64,000 nucleotides of DNA from Nectonema munidae (Eukaryota > Nematomorpha > Nectonematoida > Nectonematidae): assembly GCA_030549495.1 (NCBI GenBank), contig JAUIRK010000231.1, positions 42,736 through 106,735 on the forward strand, written 5' to 3'. Under the pieces are notes generated by a model. The model worked only from the letters and a program-made list of their open reading frames with translations. It was not told the DNA's origin and ran no database searches. The translations under genes were made by a program, and so were the position numbers. This document shows positions 52,399 to 58,299 of the stretch, piece after piece (the first letter of the stretch is position 1; each line of letters starts with the position of its first letter).

Positions 52399-55300
52399 GT
52401 TATTCATGCTTTTGTTTACAGTTTTCATCGACACTTTTTATATACTTTATTGCGTTGCTTGAAGATCTGCGGCACGATAAGTGGATCAATAAATTTCATG
52501 GTTGTTGTTGAAAAGACTTGGTATTGAAGAAATGGTGGAAAACGTATACATTGCATAAACAACTTATTGCTCAGTTTAAATTGAAAGATGATCTGAAAGT
52601 ATTATATCAACCCTCGCAGGACGGAGATGGGAGTTTTACTCCCAAAGCATTTGAAATTCATTTTAATCATAAAAAATATAGACAACCTGTATTGAATCTA
52701 ACACGTAAATTTGAAATTATGCTTGTAGAATTATTCTAAATAAAGTGATAACATTTTTATGTTTAAAAATTGGAGAAAATGGTTCAATCCATTTTTTAAC
52801 GCCATCTACAAAAAAAAAGTATAATTTTTCTAGCAAACAAAAATTTCGTTAAAATATTTTTTACTTTTCGGTTAGCAAAAAAATCAAACCATGGAAGAAA
52901 TATTTTTTCTAAAATTACAATTTTTAATTTTTTTTCAAAATACCACATTTTCTGATAAAGTTTTTTACTTTATGTTTACAATTTCTGATTATGGTAACAA
53001 TTATTTCACCCTCAAAAACTCTATTACATAAAAGTGTGAAAAAGATAAAAGAAAAAAATGTTTATTTGAAGATTAGAAAGTTTATGAGTCTTTACACTCT
53101 GTGCAAATAAGTAGTGTGATTTTTACAACAAGGCCTTTGACATTTTATGCACTTTCTTGTACTTCTTTTTCTTGGTTTACAATTTGAAACGAAACAATAA
53201 CCTCTTCCATGTGATGTAGTTGGTTGATTGGATGCTTCGAAACCATAAAAAGATAAAAAATTTCTTGTGCCAACACGTGTTGATGAACTTTAGCATCTGA
53301 TTTGCATGGCCTTTTCAGTTAGATGTATAGCCAAACTTCTAATGAAACACTTTCGTCCGCCTTTTCTGACACTTAAATACCTTTCTGGCATGTTTGATTT
53401 CATAATGACCCAACTATTATTTGCAGCGATGCCTAATAAATTTGTAAAAATCGCCATTGGCCATCTTCTTGAGGTTCTGTACCACGAATAATCTCTAGCC
53501 ATCTTGTTGAAAGCATCTACACCCCCTTTATACATGTTATAATCTAAAATAGTTTGGGGTTTTCTGACTACCGACTAATTCAATTTCCGAAAGATGCTGG
53601 CTAGACATTATGTAAACAGGTCTAAATGCTTTATCAGAATGTTTTTTTGGGATGTAAACTGTTAGCGAAGAGTATTTTGTATATAAAAATTTGCTCTCAC
53701 AATCTACCAAATTTAAATCTTTGAGATATGAAGGTCGAATTATATGTGGCATAAATCTACGGTTTGCTCTAACTGTTCCACAAACCGTGAGTTTACGATC
53801 TACCGCCCAACAACATAACTCATGGGCCATAAAAAATCTATCAACATAAATTCCACAACCTTTTGGTATATTAGATATTGCTACAAGTCTTTTTACAATA
53901 TTTGTAGATTTGAAATAGCTTTTGTCACTCAATCCTCAAACATATACTTGACTTGACAATACATAAAAGCTAACAGAGTCAGCAATATGATATACTTTCA
54001 TGCCATATCTCCCTGGTTTAGAGGGATCGTAAACTTTTATTGGCGATCTTCCTCTAAACTTTACAAGTTGCTCATCTATAGTAACATAGTACTTGGGACA
54101 CCAATACTTATGACAACTTTTGGAAAATTCATCGTGCAAGTACCTTATAGGTGATAGTTTGTCACAAGTATTTCTGTTACTTTTATAATCAAATCTAATA
54201 AATGTTTTGACCAAAATAAACATGTCCCTGCTTATTGCTGCCTTCAGAAAAGGTTCTCCATTTTTATCGGAAAATAAAAACTTTATATCAACACGTTGAT
54301 CTTTAGATTGGCCCATGTATAACAAGCAGCCTAGGTAAGCCAGAAGATCCTCTACAGAAAACCTTTCATAGCAGTAACGTAGATTTTCAAAACGAGGTTC
54401 AGCTTTACTATAAAAAATATTGAAATTATTCTGATGAAAAATATCCTATTTGACAAGTCGATAAAATTTGTAGCGATGTGCTGTTTACATATAAAATACA
54501 AAATGTCAAAAAAATTCTAATTCAATTCAAGCTCTATCAATAAAACAAAGATATACCCTCTATAGTCTATTTGAAGGTACCAGTGGCGAATCCAGAAATT
54601 TCTTATAGGGGTGAGGGGGGGGGCGAAATCTTAAAAGTCTTCAGAAATATGTACAAAATAAGATTTTGTGCAAAAAAAAGATTAAAAATTTCGAGGGGAT
54701 TTGAAAGATTCTTAGCAACTCCTTTAGGACCAGGCGGAGACAAGGAGACGTCTCTAATGTTTTGAGACAAAGCACTCCCGCGGTTTTCTTTGGGCTCCCA
54801 GAAATATTTTGTGCCGTCGGGTGCAACAAGTGAATCACATGGAGAACTTTCACGACTATTTGTGGAACTACTTGAACCAAAAACTTCAACATCAGTACCA
54901 CCGTAAGCATCAGAATCAAAAACAAGACTGCTTTCATCACTTGACGACTCACCGTTGTATGAACTCATTTTGAAATACATGATGTAGAGAAAAATAGAAA
55001 CTCCAATAAATAAGCTGGAATGAAGCAAACCCAGAAATCAAAACAACCAGAATGATTATGTTTGCAATGGTGAGATTTGATAATGAATAATGTGAAATAT
55101 GAATTGCCTGCTTTATTGATATCGATCAATCGGCTCATATTTCAAGCACATTCTCGGTACATCAGCCAATACACATTGATGCAGCGTAATTGTAAACAAA
55201 AGACAAGTAAACGTCATGGATTTTATTGTTGGTAACGTATATGGAGCTCATATTTTGCTGCGCAAGTGCAAACATTAGAAATAACAACCAGAACCTAGAT

Positions 55301-56955
55301 GATAGCAAAAATAAAAAATGTTGTTTATTTCGTATATGCGAAACAGCTCGTAAAATAAATTTAGATTTTTAGATTTTAACGCCATCACATTCATACAAAA
55401 TTAAGTTATAATAATAATAGACACCACAGAGAAATCGGAAGAATACTTTGTATGGAGTATTAAACTTTCTTCTAAGTATAGAATTTAAGCAAAAAAAACT
55501 CTAAAATGACAAAAAGTAGTTGTTTTATGATTGGGAGTAAAACTCCCATTATCCGTCTTTGAAGGATGTAAAAAATTATCCGTATTGCGAGGGTTCATAC
55601 TTTCATGTGTAATATTTGTCTACGCTTGTTTCTTTTGGTGTTAGTTTTTCACAAATAATATATTATTTTCATCGGTTTCCGTGATTTAACTTCATTTAAT
55701 TTAAAAACAGTGTAAAATTTGTTTTTTCCTTTTCAATTTTGAAATAATAATTTTCAACCAGAAAAAAAAGTTCATCTAGATGGCGTACTCCAGTTTTTAC
55801 TAATCAACAATCAGATAATGCATCTTCCTATTTGTGTATACTGAATTCTGTTATTTGACTAGGCTTGTATCTACGCAAAAAAATTCCCGCGAATACCAAA
55901 AAATGGCAAAATATGACAGATGGATGATACGTCTAAGAAAAAACAATGTGTATCATTTCTTTGCCAGCAGACATCATCCATTTCTGGTACATACGTGATA
56001 GTTGTTCAGGTGTTTCCATAAAAACCCAAACTGTGGAGATGATATCAACGTATTTTTTAGCAAGTGATTCTTAAAGTGTCATTAATAAAACTCTCGATTA
56101 ATTTACCCACGCACAGATAGGACGATAGCTATTAATTTTATGTTTTCACCTTTCCCTTTATAAATGGGTGTAACATCTGTAGTTTTCCAAACAAGAGGCA
56201 CAACTGTAGCAAAAGACAATGTGAATAGATGTGCCAGTATATCTTTTTTTTGAATTAGCGCAGTTTCGCAGTAAAATATTTGGGATTCTGTCTGGTCCAA
56301 GATTTGTTAACATTTACGGATAAAAGTTTCTCCAAAACAAGATCTTGTGAGACAAAAATGTTATCAAGTGAAGCAGTTGTTTTTGTTGAAGGTAAGGATA
56401 TCGATGATTAAAATTTGGATTGGAAGAATCTAATCCAGCAAAAGTTTCTTTTAGCAAAATATATTTGACCATAAAATCGCAAAATTTTAAGTAAATAGCT
56501 TAGCAATGTTAATATTGTATCAGACAACGATACAAATAAGTTTAAATACAAAAAATATAACATTATTTATCTTTACTTTGTTTACATCAGGATTTTGGCA
56601 CCTCTAACTTTCTTGAATAAATTAAAAATGACCCAAGGCAAAATGTATTCCTACACTTTTGATGCATTTCATTTTTTCATACCAAAAAGAGGTAAGTATT
56701 TAAGCGCCAAGTTATTTCTTATTTCTTGGACTTAAAGAAAATAGGGCAATTGAGGGGGTTTTGAGGGCTCCATTTTTAATCACTGGATATTTATTTATGA
56801 TTTTGCAAAGCATCGAGTTTTGGTTTTCGTGCATGGACTTAGATGGAGATGGCGTCCTCTCCCTCTACGAGCTGGAGTTCTTCTACAGTGAACAGGAGAA
56901 GAGGATTCAAAGCATTGGAGCAGAAGCACTGTCCTTTTTAGACTGCATCTGTCAA
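18019..56955 (+). CDS. PPP2R3: PP2A regulatory subunit B'' (PPP2R3 family), spliced gene, 9 exons seen
   Basis: This is a regulatory B'' subunit of protein phosphatase 2A: it directs the PP2A core enzyme to substrates and binds calcium through EF-hands. Exons seen: 18019-18048, 18096-18150, 18205-18304, 26941-27015, 27064-27150, 27203-27359, 31658-31706, 56591-56710, 56811-56955. All junction phases agree. Diagnostic segments are [59 protein letters not shown] (then the first EF-hand), [13 protein letters not shown], and the canonical EF-hand [14 protein letters not shown]. The N-terminal exons and the exon after DCICQ were not found. Compared from memory with human PPP2R3A/B, the loop between the RIFSG motif and the GKM motif is about ten residues longer. 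Introns 3 and 7 are packed with transposons. Confidence 0.93.
18096..18150 (+). CDS. PPP2R3: PPP2R3 exon 2 of those visible
   Basis: Pyrimidine tract and TTTCTGCAG acceptor; GTGAGTG donor. It reads [18 protein letters not shown], matching the SVSVHKFVAMWRK region of vertebrate B''. The correct frame is not the longest open one, so a simple ORF scan hides it. Confidence 0.85.
18205..18304 (+). CDS. PPP2R3: PPP2R3 exon 3 of those visible
   Basis: CTTTTTCAG acceptor, GTAAGC donor. It reads [18 protein letters not shown], then [15 protein letters not shown]. It ends in phase 0 and continues in exon 4 with DIIDSHPGL. Confidence 0.93.
19586..19796 (+). repeat. 95-bp direct repeat followed by a 26-base cytosine run
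   Basis: Two copies of CATAAATAAAGTTAAGGATC plus its continuation to AATATCTCATAAAT, about 95 bp apart, then an uninterrupted C run at 19771-19796. Confidence 0.85.
20110..20308. mobile_element. hAT miniature element (CAGTGACGTAGC...CCACTG)
   Basis: It starts CAGTGACGTAGCTAG and ends GGCTACACCACTG, imperfect inverted ends. The flanks CTTTTCTC and CTTCTGTC are 6/8 identical, which fits a decayed 8-bp hAT duplication. The first 80 bp match the right end of the hAT at 46055-48389. Confidence 0.75.
20643..20960. mobile_element. Miniature element with word-array termini (GACATTTCGCC)
   Basis: The left part repeats a 43-bp unit (CATGGACAATTCGCCC, then TTTTCATAAGACATTTT) about three times. The right end is inverted (GGGGCGAAATGTCTGTCGAC). 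Flanks GTTAGTTT and GTTATTTA are a possible decayed 8-bp duplication. Non-coding. Confidence 0.7.
21128..21385 (-). repeat. tRNA-derived SINE, copy 2
   Basis: The same head and tail as the copy at 2640-2900. The minus-strand tRNA-like part is 21340-21269, with TGGCAGGTTGG and GGATTCGATTCC. Confidence 0.75.
21840..22375. mobile_element. Mutator-like miniature element, 12-bp target repeat, AAAATGCCCC word ends
   Basis: An exact 12-bp direct repeat TATATTCGATAG flanks it (21828-21839 and 22376-22387). The left end carries the word AAAAATGCCCC three times, and the right end carries it inverted four times (GGGGCATTTTTT). The interior is AT-rich and non-coding. A long target duplication with multi-copy termini fits Mutator-like elements. 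Confidence 0.8.
22570..23240. repeat. GC-run repeat fragment and a direct repeat
   Basis: 22575-22625 shares a cytosine run plus GGATGTGCGCC with 3140-3185. 22865-22960 is a G/C-run-rich patch of unclear origin. 23015-23100 and 23153-23240 are direct copies (TATGCTGAATTCA, then CCTATCAAAAAATTCATTTA), about 138 bp apart. Confidence 0.6.
23812..24475 (+). repeat. Satellite, about 205-bp unit, 3.2 copies
   Basis: The unit starts ATCAATATAGAACTATTTC and ends near TTCAAAAAACAAGAAATATA. Copies start near 23814, 24018 and 24224, with a partial fourth at 24425. Identity is very high between copies. Confidence 0.92.
26023..26190 (+). mobile_element. piggyBac left-end fragment at a TTAA site
   Basis: TTAA (26019-26022) is followed by CCCTTATCTTACTACGTG, then a small hairpin (GTGAACA/TGTTCAC) and, at 26161, the subterminal motif TTTAACGCCATCTATAAA. 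That motif recurs inverted near 30750-30765 in piggyBac copy A and near 52797 in copy C. Confidence 0.65.
26340..26760 (+). repeat. Truncated copy of the hAT-associated repeat (family of 46055-48389)
   Basis: GTTAGCTGCATCTTTTGGTAC followed by TGGTAGTTGAATGACCCTC, and later AATTTGCGGTTTT and TTTTACATGAAATATG, match 46230-46860 in the same order, including one of its 152-bp internal units. Confidence 0.65.
26941..27015 (+). CDS. PPP2R3: PPP2R3 exon 4 of those visible
   Basis: TTTATTCACAG acceptor, GTAAGT donor, 25 codons in phase 0. [20 protein letters not shown] is close to the vertebrate DVVDTHPGLTFLKDAPEFHS. Confidence 0.96.
27064..27150 (+). CDS. PPP2R3: PPP2R3 exon 5 of those visible
   Basis: TCTTTTTAG acceptor; donor GTTTGA (non-consensus after GT). 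29 codons, [20 protein letters not shown] and so on, equivalent to VIQRIFYTVNRSWSGKIT. Phase 0 on both sides; the next intron is only 52 bp. Confidence 0.92.
27203..27359 (+). CDS. PPP2R3: PPP2R3 exon 6 of those visible (first EF-hand)
   Basis: Acceptor GCGTATTTTAG, donor GTAAAG. It starts [14 protein letters not shown] and contains the near-invariant [19 protein letters not shown], followed by the EF-hand loop [12 protein letters not shown] (acidic residues at loop positions 1, 3, 5, 9 and 12). It ends in phase 1. Confidence 0.95.
28431..29048. mobile_element. Mutator-like miniature element with long inverted repeats
   Basis: An exact 10-bp target duplication GCAAAACCCT (28421-28430 and 29049-29058) flanks GGTGTGACTTTTTAC and its inverted partner GTAAAAAGTCACACC. 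The inverted match extends about 110 bp (AAATTCTTTTCAAATCTTTT and on). The centre holds about three tandem units of roughly 155 bp. It interrupts piggyBac copy A. Non-coding. Confidence 0.85.
29375..29578 (+). CDS. Orphan 67-codon open frame, unrecognised
   Basis: Open between stops, with no in-frame ATG near its beginning. It reads [18 protein letters not shown], then [20 protein letters not shown], then [14 protein letters not shown]. Composition (P, G, W, Y, acidic/basic balance) looks like real protein and unlike AT-rich noise. It lies inside piggyBac copy A on the opposite strand, between the two younger insertions, so it may be a fragment of yet another inserted element. Confidence 0.35.
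   Translation, partial: EDLQNNLLLKVLELNELDIENPRIELKKLNMQWVPFIYPSDESLPRGLYGYCSKGYTKNKTQAYTMH
29931..30090. mobile_element. Miniature relative of the 14247-17720 transposon, copy 2
   Basis: GGGTTGTTCGCAATTTACG at the left and the inverted TGTAAATTGTAAACGACCC at the right. The interior is short and non-coding. It interrupts the transposase of piggyBac copy A. Confidence 0.75.
30974..31657. other. Host intron 6 remainder, nothing recognised
   Basis: No repeat or coding signal seen beyond the pyrimidine-poor approach to the exon 7 acceptor. Confidence 0.4.
31658..31706 (+). CDS. PPP2R3: PPP2R3 exon 7 of those visible (49 bp)
   Basis: Acceptor TTGTTTTAAG, donor GTAAAC. Split codon A, then [15 protein letters not shown] and a split arginine. 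It matches SSSRIIERIFSGAVTR of vertebrate B''. Phases 1 in and 2 out fit exons 6 and 8 exactly. Confidence 0.93.
31707..32750. other. Start of host intron 7, no gene
   Basis: AT-rich. 32330-32480 contains inverted relatives of the 120-bp unit at 13740-14030 (ATTCAAATCAAACATGGAGC). Otherwise nothing recognised. Confidence 0.4.
32760..35600 (-). mobile_element. LINE (Jockey-type) with ORF1, endonuclease and RT relics
   Basis: Read on the minus strand. A gag-like ORF1 end near 35520-35090 has cysteine clusters ([25 protein letters not shown]). The endonuclease start is near 34850 ([18 protein letters not shown]) and a later endonuclease block near 34560-34400 reads [16 protein letters not shown] then runs from 33430: [53 protein letters not shown], and the FADD box at about 32890-32905. 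It is broken by stops and frameshifts and its 3' end is missing. A segment of about 110 bp occurs twice (33004-33113 and 34147-34258), so the copy is also rearranged. Confidence 0.85.
35634..36880 (-). mobile_element. hAT (BED/ZBED-like) deletion derivative
   Basis: The left end CAGTGGTTCTGAACC at 35634 is a hAT-Charlie-type terminus. Minus-strand relics: a BED finger [20 protein letters not shown] with H..H near 36720-36840; then [20 protein letters not shown]; then [20 protein letters not shown] and [20 protein letters not shown] near 36030-36240. The usual TDGA aspartate is asparagine here. The reading ends right after the SATTSR block, so the C-terminal half including the dimerisation region is deleted. 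The right terminus was not found. Confidence 0.8.
36881..37800. other. Non-coding; duplicate of a hAT-flanking segment
   Basis: 37232-37350 (CTTTATAAGTCCC, then TTTTAAAAAAGTATAGTGTT) repeats 35735-35890 in the same orientation, one copy on each side of the hAT coding part. Otherwise AT-rich without signals. Confidence 0.5.
37810..38363 (-). pseudogene. MULE transposase fragment
   Basis: 38363-38150 encodes [20 protein letters not shown], then [20 protein letters not shown], the DGTFK and TIHAF blocks of the MULE transposase domain. Near 37810-37950 a C-terminal-like [20 protein letters not shown] follows in another frame. It resembles the gene at 60193-63674 but is a separate, decayed copy. 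It stops at 38372 where the next hAT begins. Confidence 0.75.
39070..40458 (+). pseudogene. hAT transposase relic, ZMYM1/TTF-finger type
   Basis: Parts in order, in several frames: the TTF-type finger start [20 protein letters not shown] and [13 protein letters not shown] (39345-39500), a YCFVCSLF box near 39530, LAERGLAF near 39780, and the catalytic region [20 protein letters not shown] followed by [18 protein letters not shown] and [13 protein letters not shown] (40159-40370). It is the DUF4371-type hAT group. Several frameshifts and stops; the C-terminal dimerisation part is absent. Confidence 0.8.
40346..41664 (+). repeat. 217-bp satellite built from a hAT coding tail plus a hAT terminus
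   Basis: Six copies. Each unit joins about 90 bp of the transposase coding tail (ATACGATTCAAAAACAGAAT to TACCCGGCAAGTC) to about 130 bp starting TAGGTGGGGAACCTGCGGCC. GGGGAACC starts lie near 40461, 40679, 40896, 41111, 41349 and 41566. The fourth unit carries an extra copy of CTGGGCCATCAAGTGCGGCC. Near-identity between units implies recent amplification. Confidence 0.95.
41812..42192. other. Short non-coding gap
   Basis: Contains an inverted relative of the 13740-14030 unit near 41830-41890 (TTATTTCAAATCAAGCACAG). No gene. Confidence 0.5.
42602..42838 (+). pseudogene. FLYWCH zinc-finger relic
   Basis: [20 protein letters not shown] then [15 protein letters not shown]. After one frame slip it continues [20 protein letters not shown] and GVHNHAGE. 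The spacing C-C-H-x-H fits a FLYWCH domain, which in MULEs lies N-terminal to the transposase. The coding stops where the 28-bp minisatellite begins, and the first repeat unit continues directly from it. Confidence 0.8.
42849..43122 (+). repeat. 28-bp minisatellite, ten copies
   Basis: Unit CATCGTAGTATACAGGTTGG plus AGATGAAT. The first five copies are nearly identical and later ones drift (CATTGTAGTATATAG). It starts inside the FLYWCH-derived sequence. Confidence 0.95.
43270..44445 (+). repeat. Interior repeats of the MULE element
   Basis: 43270-43672 is the second copy of the 13070-13330 repeat, split by about 140 bp. 43748-44080 and 44088-44445 are two tandem copies (period about 340) of the 7198-7512 repeat. 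Confidence 0.75.
44649..45428. other. Non-coding gap in host intron 7
   Basis: No recognised repeat or coding. Confidence 0.4.
46525..47040 (+). repeat. About 152-bp tandem units inside the hAT
   Basis: TTTTACATGAAATATA anchors start near 46525, 46677, 46829 and 46979, each followed by an AATCAACAAT-like word, TTGCATTTAGAATTTGAAAA and TTTGCGGTTTATTT. Confidence 0.85.
47060..47961 (-). pseudogene. Multi-frame coding relic of unknown origin carried by the hAT
   Basis: The ATG at 47961 starts [20 protein letters not shown], then [20 protein letters not shown] and [16 protein letters not shown]. Other frames then give [20 protein letters not shown] and [17 protein letters not shown] (about 47700-47500), and [18 protein letters not shown] near 47150. 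It is lysine-rich and helical in look. It has none of the hAT motifs and I do not recognise it. It could be a LINE ORF1-like piece or a captured host fragment. Confidence 0.45.
48387..48921 (+). repeat. 267-bp tandem duplication starting with the last 3 bases of the hAT
   Basis: Unit 1 is 48387-48653 and unit 2 is 48654-48921; both begin CTGATATAGCCCATGATTTT. CTG is the end of the hAT at 48389. Only a few differences separate the units. Confidence 0.93.
48922..49707. other. Non-coding gap
   Basis: Nothing recognised except a short direct repeat near 48990-49050 (TTTTTGCCATTTTGAATGAT twice) and GGGGG abutting TTAA at 49498-49501, which could be a lone piggyBac end. Confidence 0.4.
49708..51425 (-). 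pseudogene. piggyBac copy B transposase, frameshifted
   Basis: Minus strand from the ATG at 51423-51425: acidic N-terminus ([20 protein letters not shown]), then [16 protein letters not shown], then [20 protein letters not shown]. The catalytic region near 50690-50520 reads [18 protein letters not shown] sequence, then [20 protein letters not shown]. Next come [20 protein letters not shown] and [20 protein letters not shown]. The C-terminal cysteine-rich domain [12 protein letters not shown] continues in another frame as [20 protein letters not shown], with a stop at 49708. At least four frame changes. Terminal repeats were not identified. Confidence 0.88.
51545..52430. repeat. Homopolymer-rich, probably corrupted sequence
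   Basis: 51545-51690 is an inverted relative of 1105-1250, but with most G, C and A runs inflated. From 51690 to 52410 the sequence is dominated by long A, then T and G runs. Open frames here give only lysine or phenylalanine runs and are not genes. Either true low-complexity DNA or poor consensus. Confidence 0.7.
53092..54968 (-). pseudogene. piggyBac copy C transposase, interrupted
   Basis: The ATG at 54966-54968 starts [20 protein letters not shown]. Next come [20 protein letters not shown] and [17 protein letters not shown] short foreign piece (54576-54640) interrupts. It resumes [20 protein letters not shown], then [80 protein letters not shown]. It ends in a cysteine/histidine domain [20 protein letters not shown], then CQRPCCKNH, with a stop at 53092. 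The DDD-type catalytic region is mostly present. A few frame changes. It is the best preserved of the three piggyBac copies. Confidence 0.9.
54576..54640 (+). mobile_element. Truncated hAT terminus inserted in piggyBac C
   Basis: CAGTGGCGAATCCAGAAATT starts the piece; it is a hAT-type terminus and matches in style the inverted end at 10730-10750. It contains a nine-G run. No partner terminus. Confidence 0.5.
55860..56460 (-). mobile_element. LINE fragment (linker and RT start)
   Basis: The minus strand reads [11 protein letters not shown], then [13 protein letters not shown], then [20 protein letters not shown] near 56290-56150, the block before the first RT motif of Jockey-like LINEs. It is broken and short, and lies in host intron 7 just before exon 8. 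Confidence 0.75.
56591..56710 (+). CDS. PPP2R3: PPP2R3 exon 8 of those visible, weak donor and internal decoy donor
   Basis: Acceptor GTTTACATCAG; donor GTTATT. It encodes [18 protein letters not shown], then [20 protein letters not shown]. The stretch from FIPKRG to the next exon's IEFWF is the same length as ISEEDKRNPTSIEYWF in vertebrates, which fixes the donor at 56711. A consensus donor, AG|GTAAGTAT, lies inside the exon at about 56692; using it would put exon 9 out of frame. The N-terminal 20 residues are not conserved. Confidence 0.75.
56811..56955 (+). CDS. PPP2R3: PPP2R3 exon 9 of those visible (second EF-hand)
   Basis: Acceptor TTTTGCAAAG, donor GTACTC. It encodes [20 protein letters not shown], a canonical EF-hand loop starting DLDGDG, then [20 protein letters not shown] and SFLDCICQ. 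It ends in phase 0. The exon expected next (vertebrate MLDLVKP onward) is not in the remaining 7 kb as far as I can see. Confidence 0.96.
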
Positions 56956-57024
56956 GTACTCATTCAATTTTTCTTAGAAAAGCATTTGTCACGCGCGCCT
57001 GGATTTCCTCAAAATCCAACCCAG

Positions 57025-57090
57025 GCCGTAGAACAACGGTTCTTAACCTCGGAGTCGTGACCCCTTGGGGTTGTTTGTAGTTTCACTATC
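57025..57090 (+). repeat. Possible hAT-Charlie-like terminal fragment
   Basis: CGGTTCTTAACCTCGGAGTC followed by GTGACCCCTTGGGGTTG resembles the start of hAT-Charlie elements. The leading CAG and the other end are not visible. Confidence 0.4.
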
Positions 57091-57860
57091 AACGAGAAAG
57101 AAGTCGAGAAAGAGAAATATTTGTTGAGTATAGATAAAAATGATATTTTGAAAATATTTTTTATGATTTCAAAATTTTGAGAATACTTGGGCAAGATTTT
57201 TTCCCACAACGGTTATGGATTGTAGAAAAAAAATTCTGTGCAGTTTATATAGCCATGAATTATTATCATTTTGTGCTTTTTTTTTTTAATAATTAGCAAG
57301 ATGAACGAGCACGTGCCAATATTTGCTAAATTTGATAGCGAAAAAGGTAGACCAGATAGTTATAAAACTAAAATTTGTGTATTGTATGATTATAGTTGCA
57401 AAAGCTACTAAGATCAGACAAACTTAAAAAAATATTCTCTCACCAGGACAACTAGAACTTTTACTGCAGTAATAGCAATCTGATCACTATCTTCTCTTCT
57501 TTTGTAATACTTAAATCCTTCATGAAACATTTTCAGGTATATTTAAAAAATATTTTACAACTAAATCTATAAATTTAATAGTATATCTTAAAATATATCT
57601 AATATTTATGAGTATATCTAAAAATAATATGATTTGCGTAGAATCAAGTTAAAAATGTGAATTATAAATGTTATAAAAGTGAGTTTGTGCATTTGTGTTT
57701 GCTGAATGGTTTGTGATGCCGCTAGGTATAGAAGAAGTGATGAGAAAAATAATAGTTGCGAGAGACACGAGAGAGAAGTGATAAGGAAAATATGAGTTGC
57801 GAAAGAAACGAGTGAAAAGTGATGAGAAAAATAATACTATCATGTGGCAAGAAATCGAGG

Positions 57861-58299
57861 GTAAGCGGCCATTTATTGCTAGAGGCCTTTTATTGCTACT
57901 CGTAAATCATGTCATCTTACTCTTTGATCTGTCTCCGCGCTGTCAAATTTGCGCTTTGATAGTGAGCCGTGATACTCTCTCCAACTTGCCTATCTCTCCT
58001 GTGTTAAATTTTCTCTGTCCTTCTTACAACATTGCAGTGCAACATTGAATTGCAACTTTGCAATTCATTCATCTCTTTGGTAAGCGGCCATTTATTGCTA
58101 GAGGCCTTTTATTGCTACTCGTAAATCATGTCATCTTACTCTTTGATCTGTCTCCGCGCTGTCAAATTTGCGCTTTGATAGTGAGCCGTGATACTCTCTC
58201 CAACTTGCCTATCTCTCCTGTGTTATATTTTCTCTGTCCTTCTTACAACATTGCAGTGCAACATTGAATTGCAACTTTGCAAATTTCATTCATCTCTTT
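57861..58299 (+). repeat. 219-bp tandem duplication of the MULE left end
   Basis: Copies at 57861-58079 and 58080-58299, both starting GTAAGCGGCCATTTATTGCT and ending near CATTCATCTCTTT. They differ at a handful of positions. Confidence 0.95.

Larger units (their letters stand above)
52611..55593 (-). mobile_element. piggyBac copy C with recognisable ends
   Basis: The left end is CCCTCGCAGGACGG; the right end is its inverted form ending TGCGAGGG. Both ends contain a GGGAGTTTTACTCCC near-palindrome, 20 bp inside the left end but about 45 bp inside the right end. That asymmetry resembles the unequal internal repeat spacing known for piggyBac. The flanking tetramers TCAA and TTCA are not a clean TTAA pair, so the site has drifted. 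The subterminal motif TTTAACGCCATCTA lies near 52797. Confidence 0.85.

Noticed and set aside
52086-52511. Open frames on both strands with long phenylalanine or lysine runs
   Set aside because: They are translations of homopolymers in the suspicious 51690-52420 stretch and contain no domain.
52518-52739. 73-codon frame across the piggyBac C left end
   Set aside because: The second half is terminal repeat sequence; the first half ([20 protein letters not shown]) may be a relic of something older but could not be identified.
56640-56693. Shorter version of host exon 8 ending at the consensus donor near 56692
   Set aside because: It leaves phase 1, which does not fit exon 9 (needs phase 2), and it removes residues needed to keep the conserved length before IEFWF.
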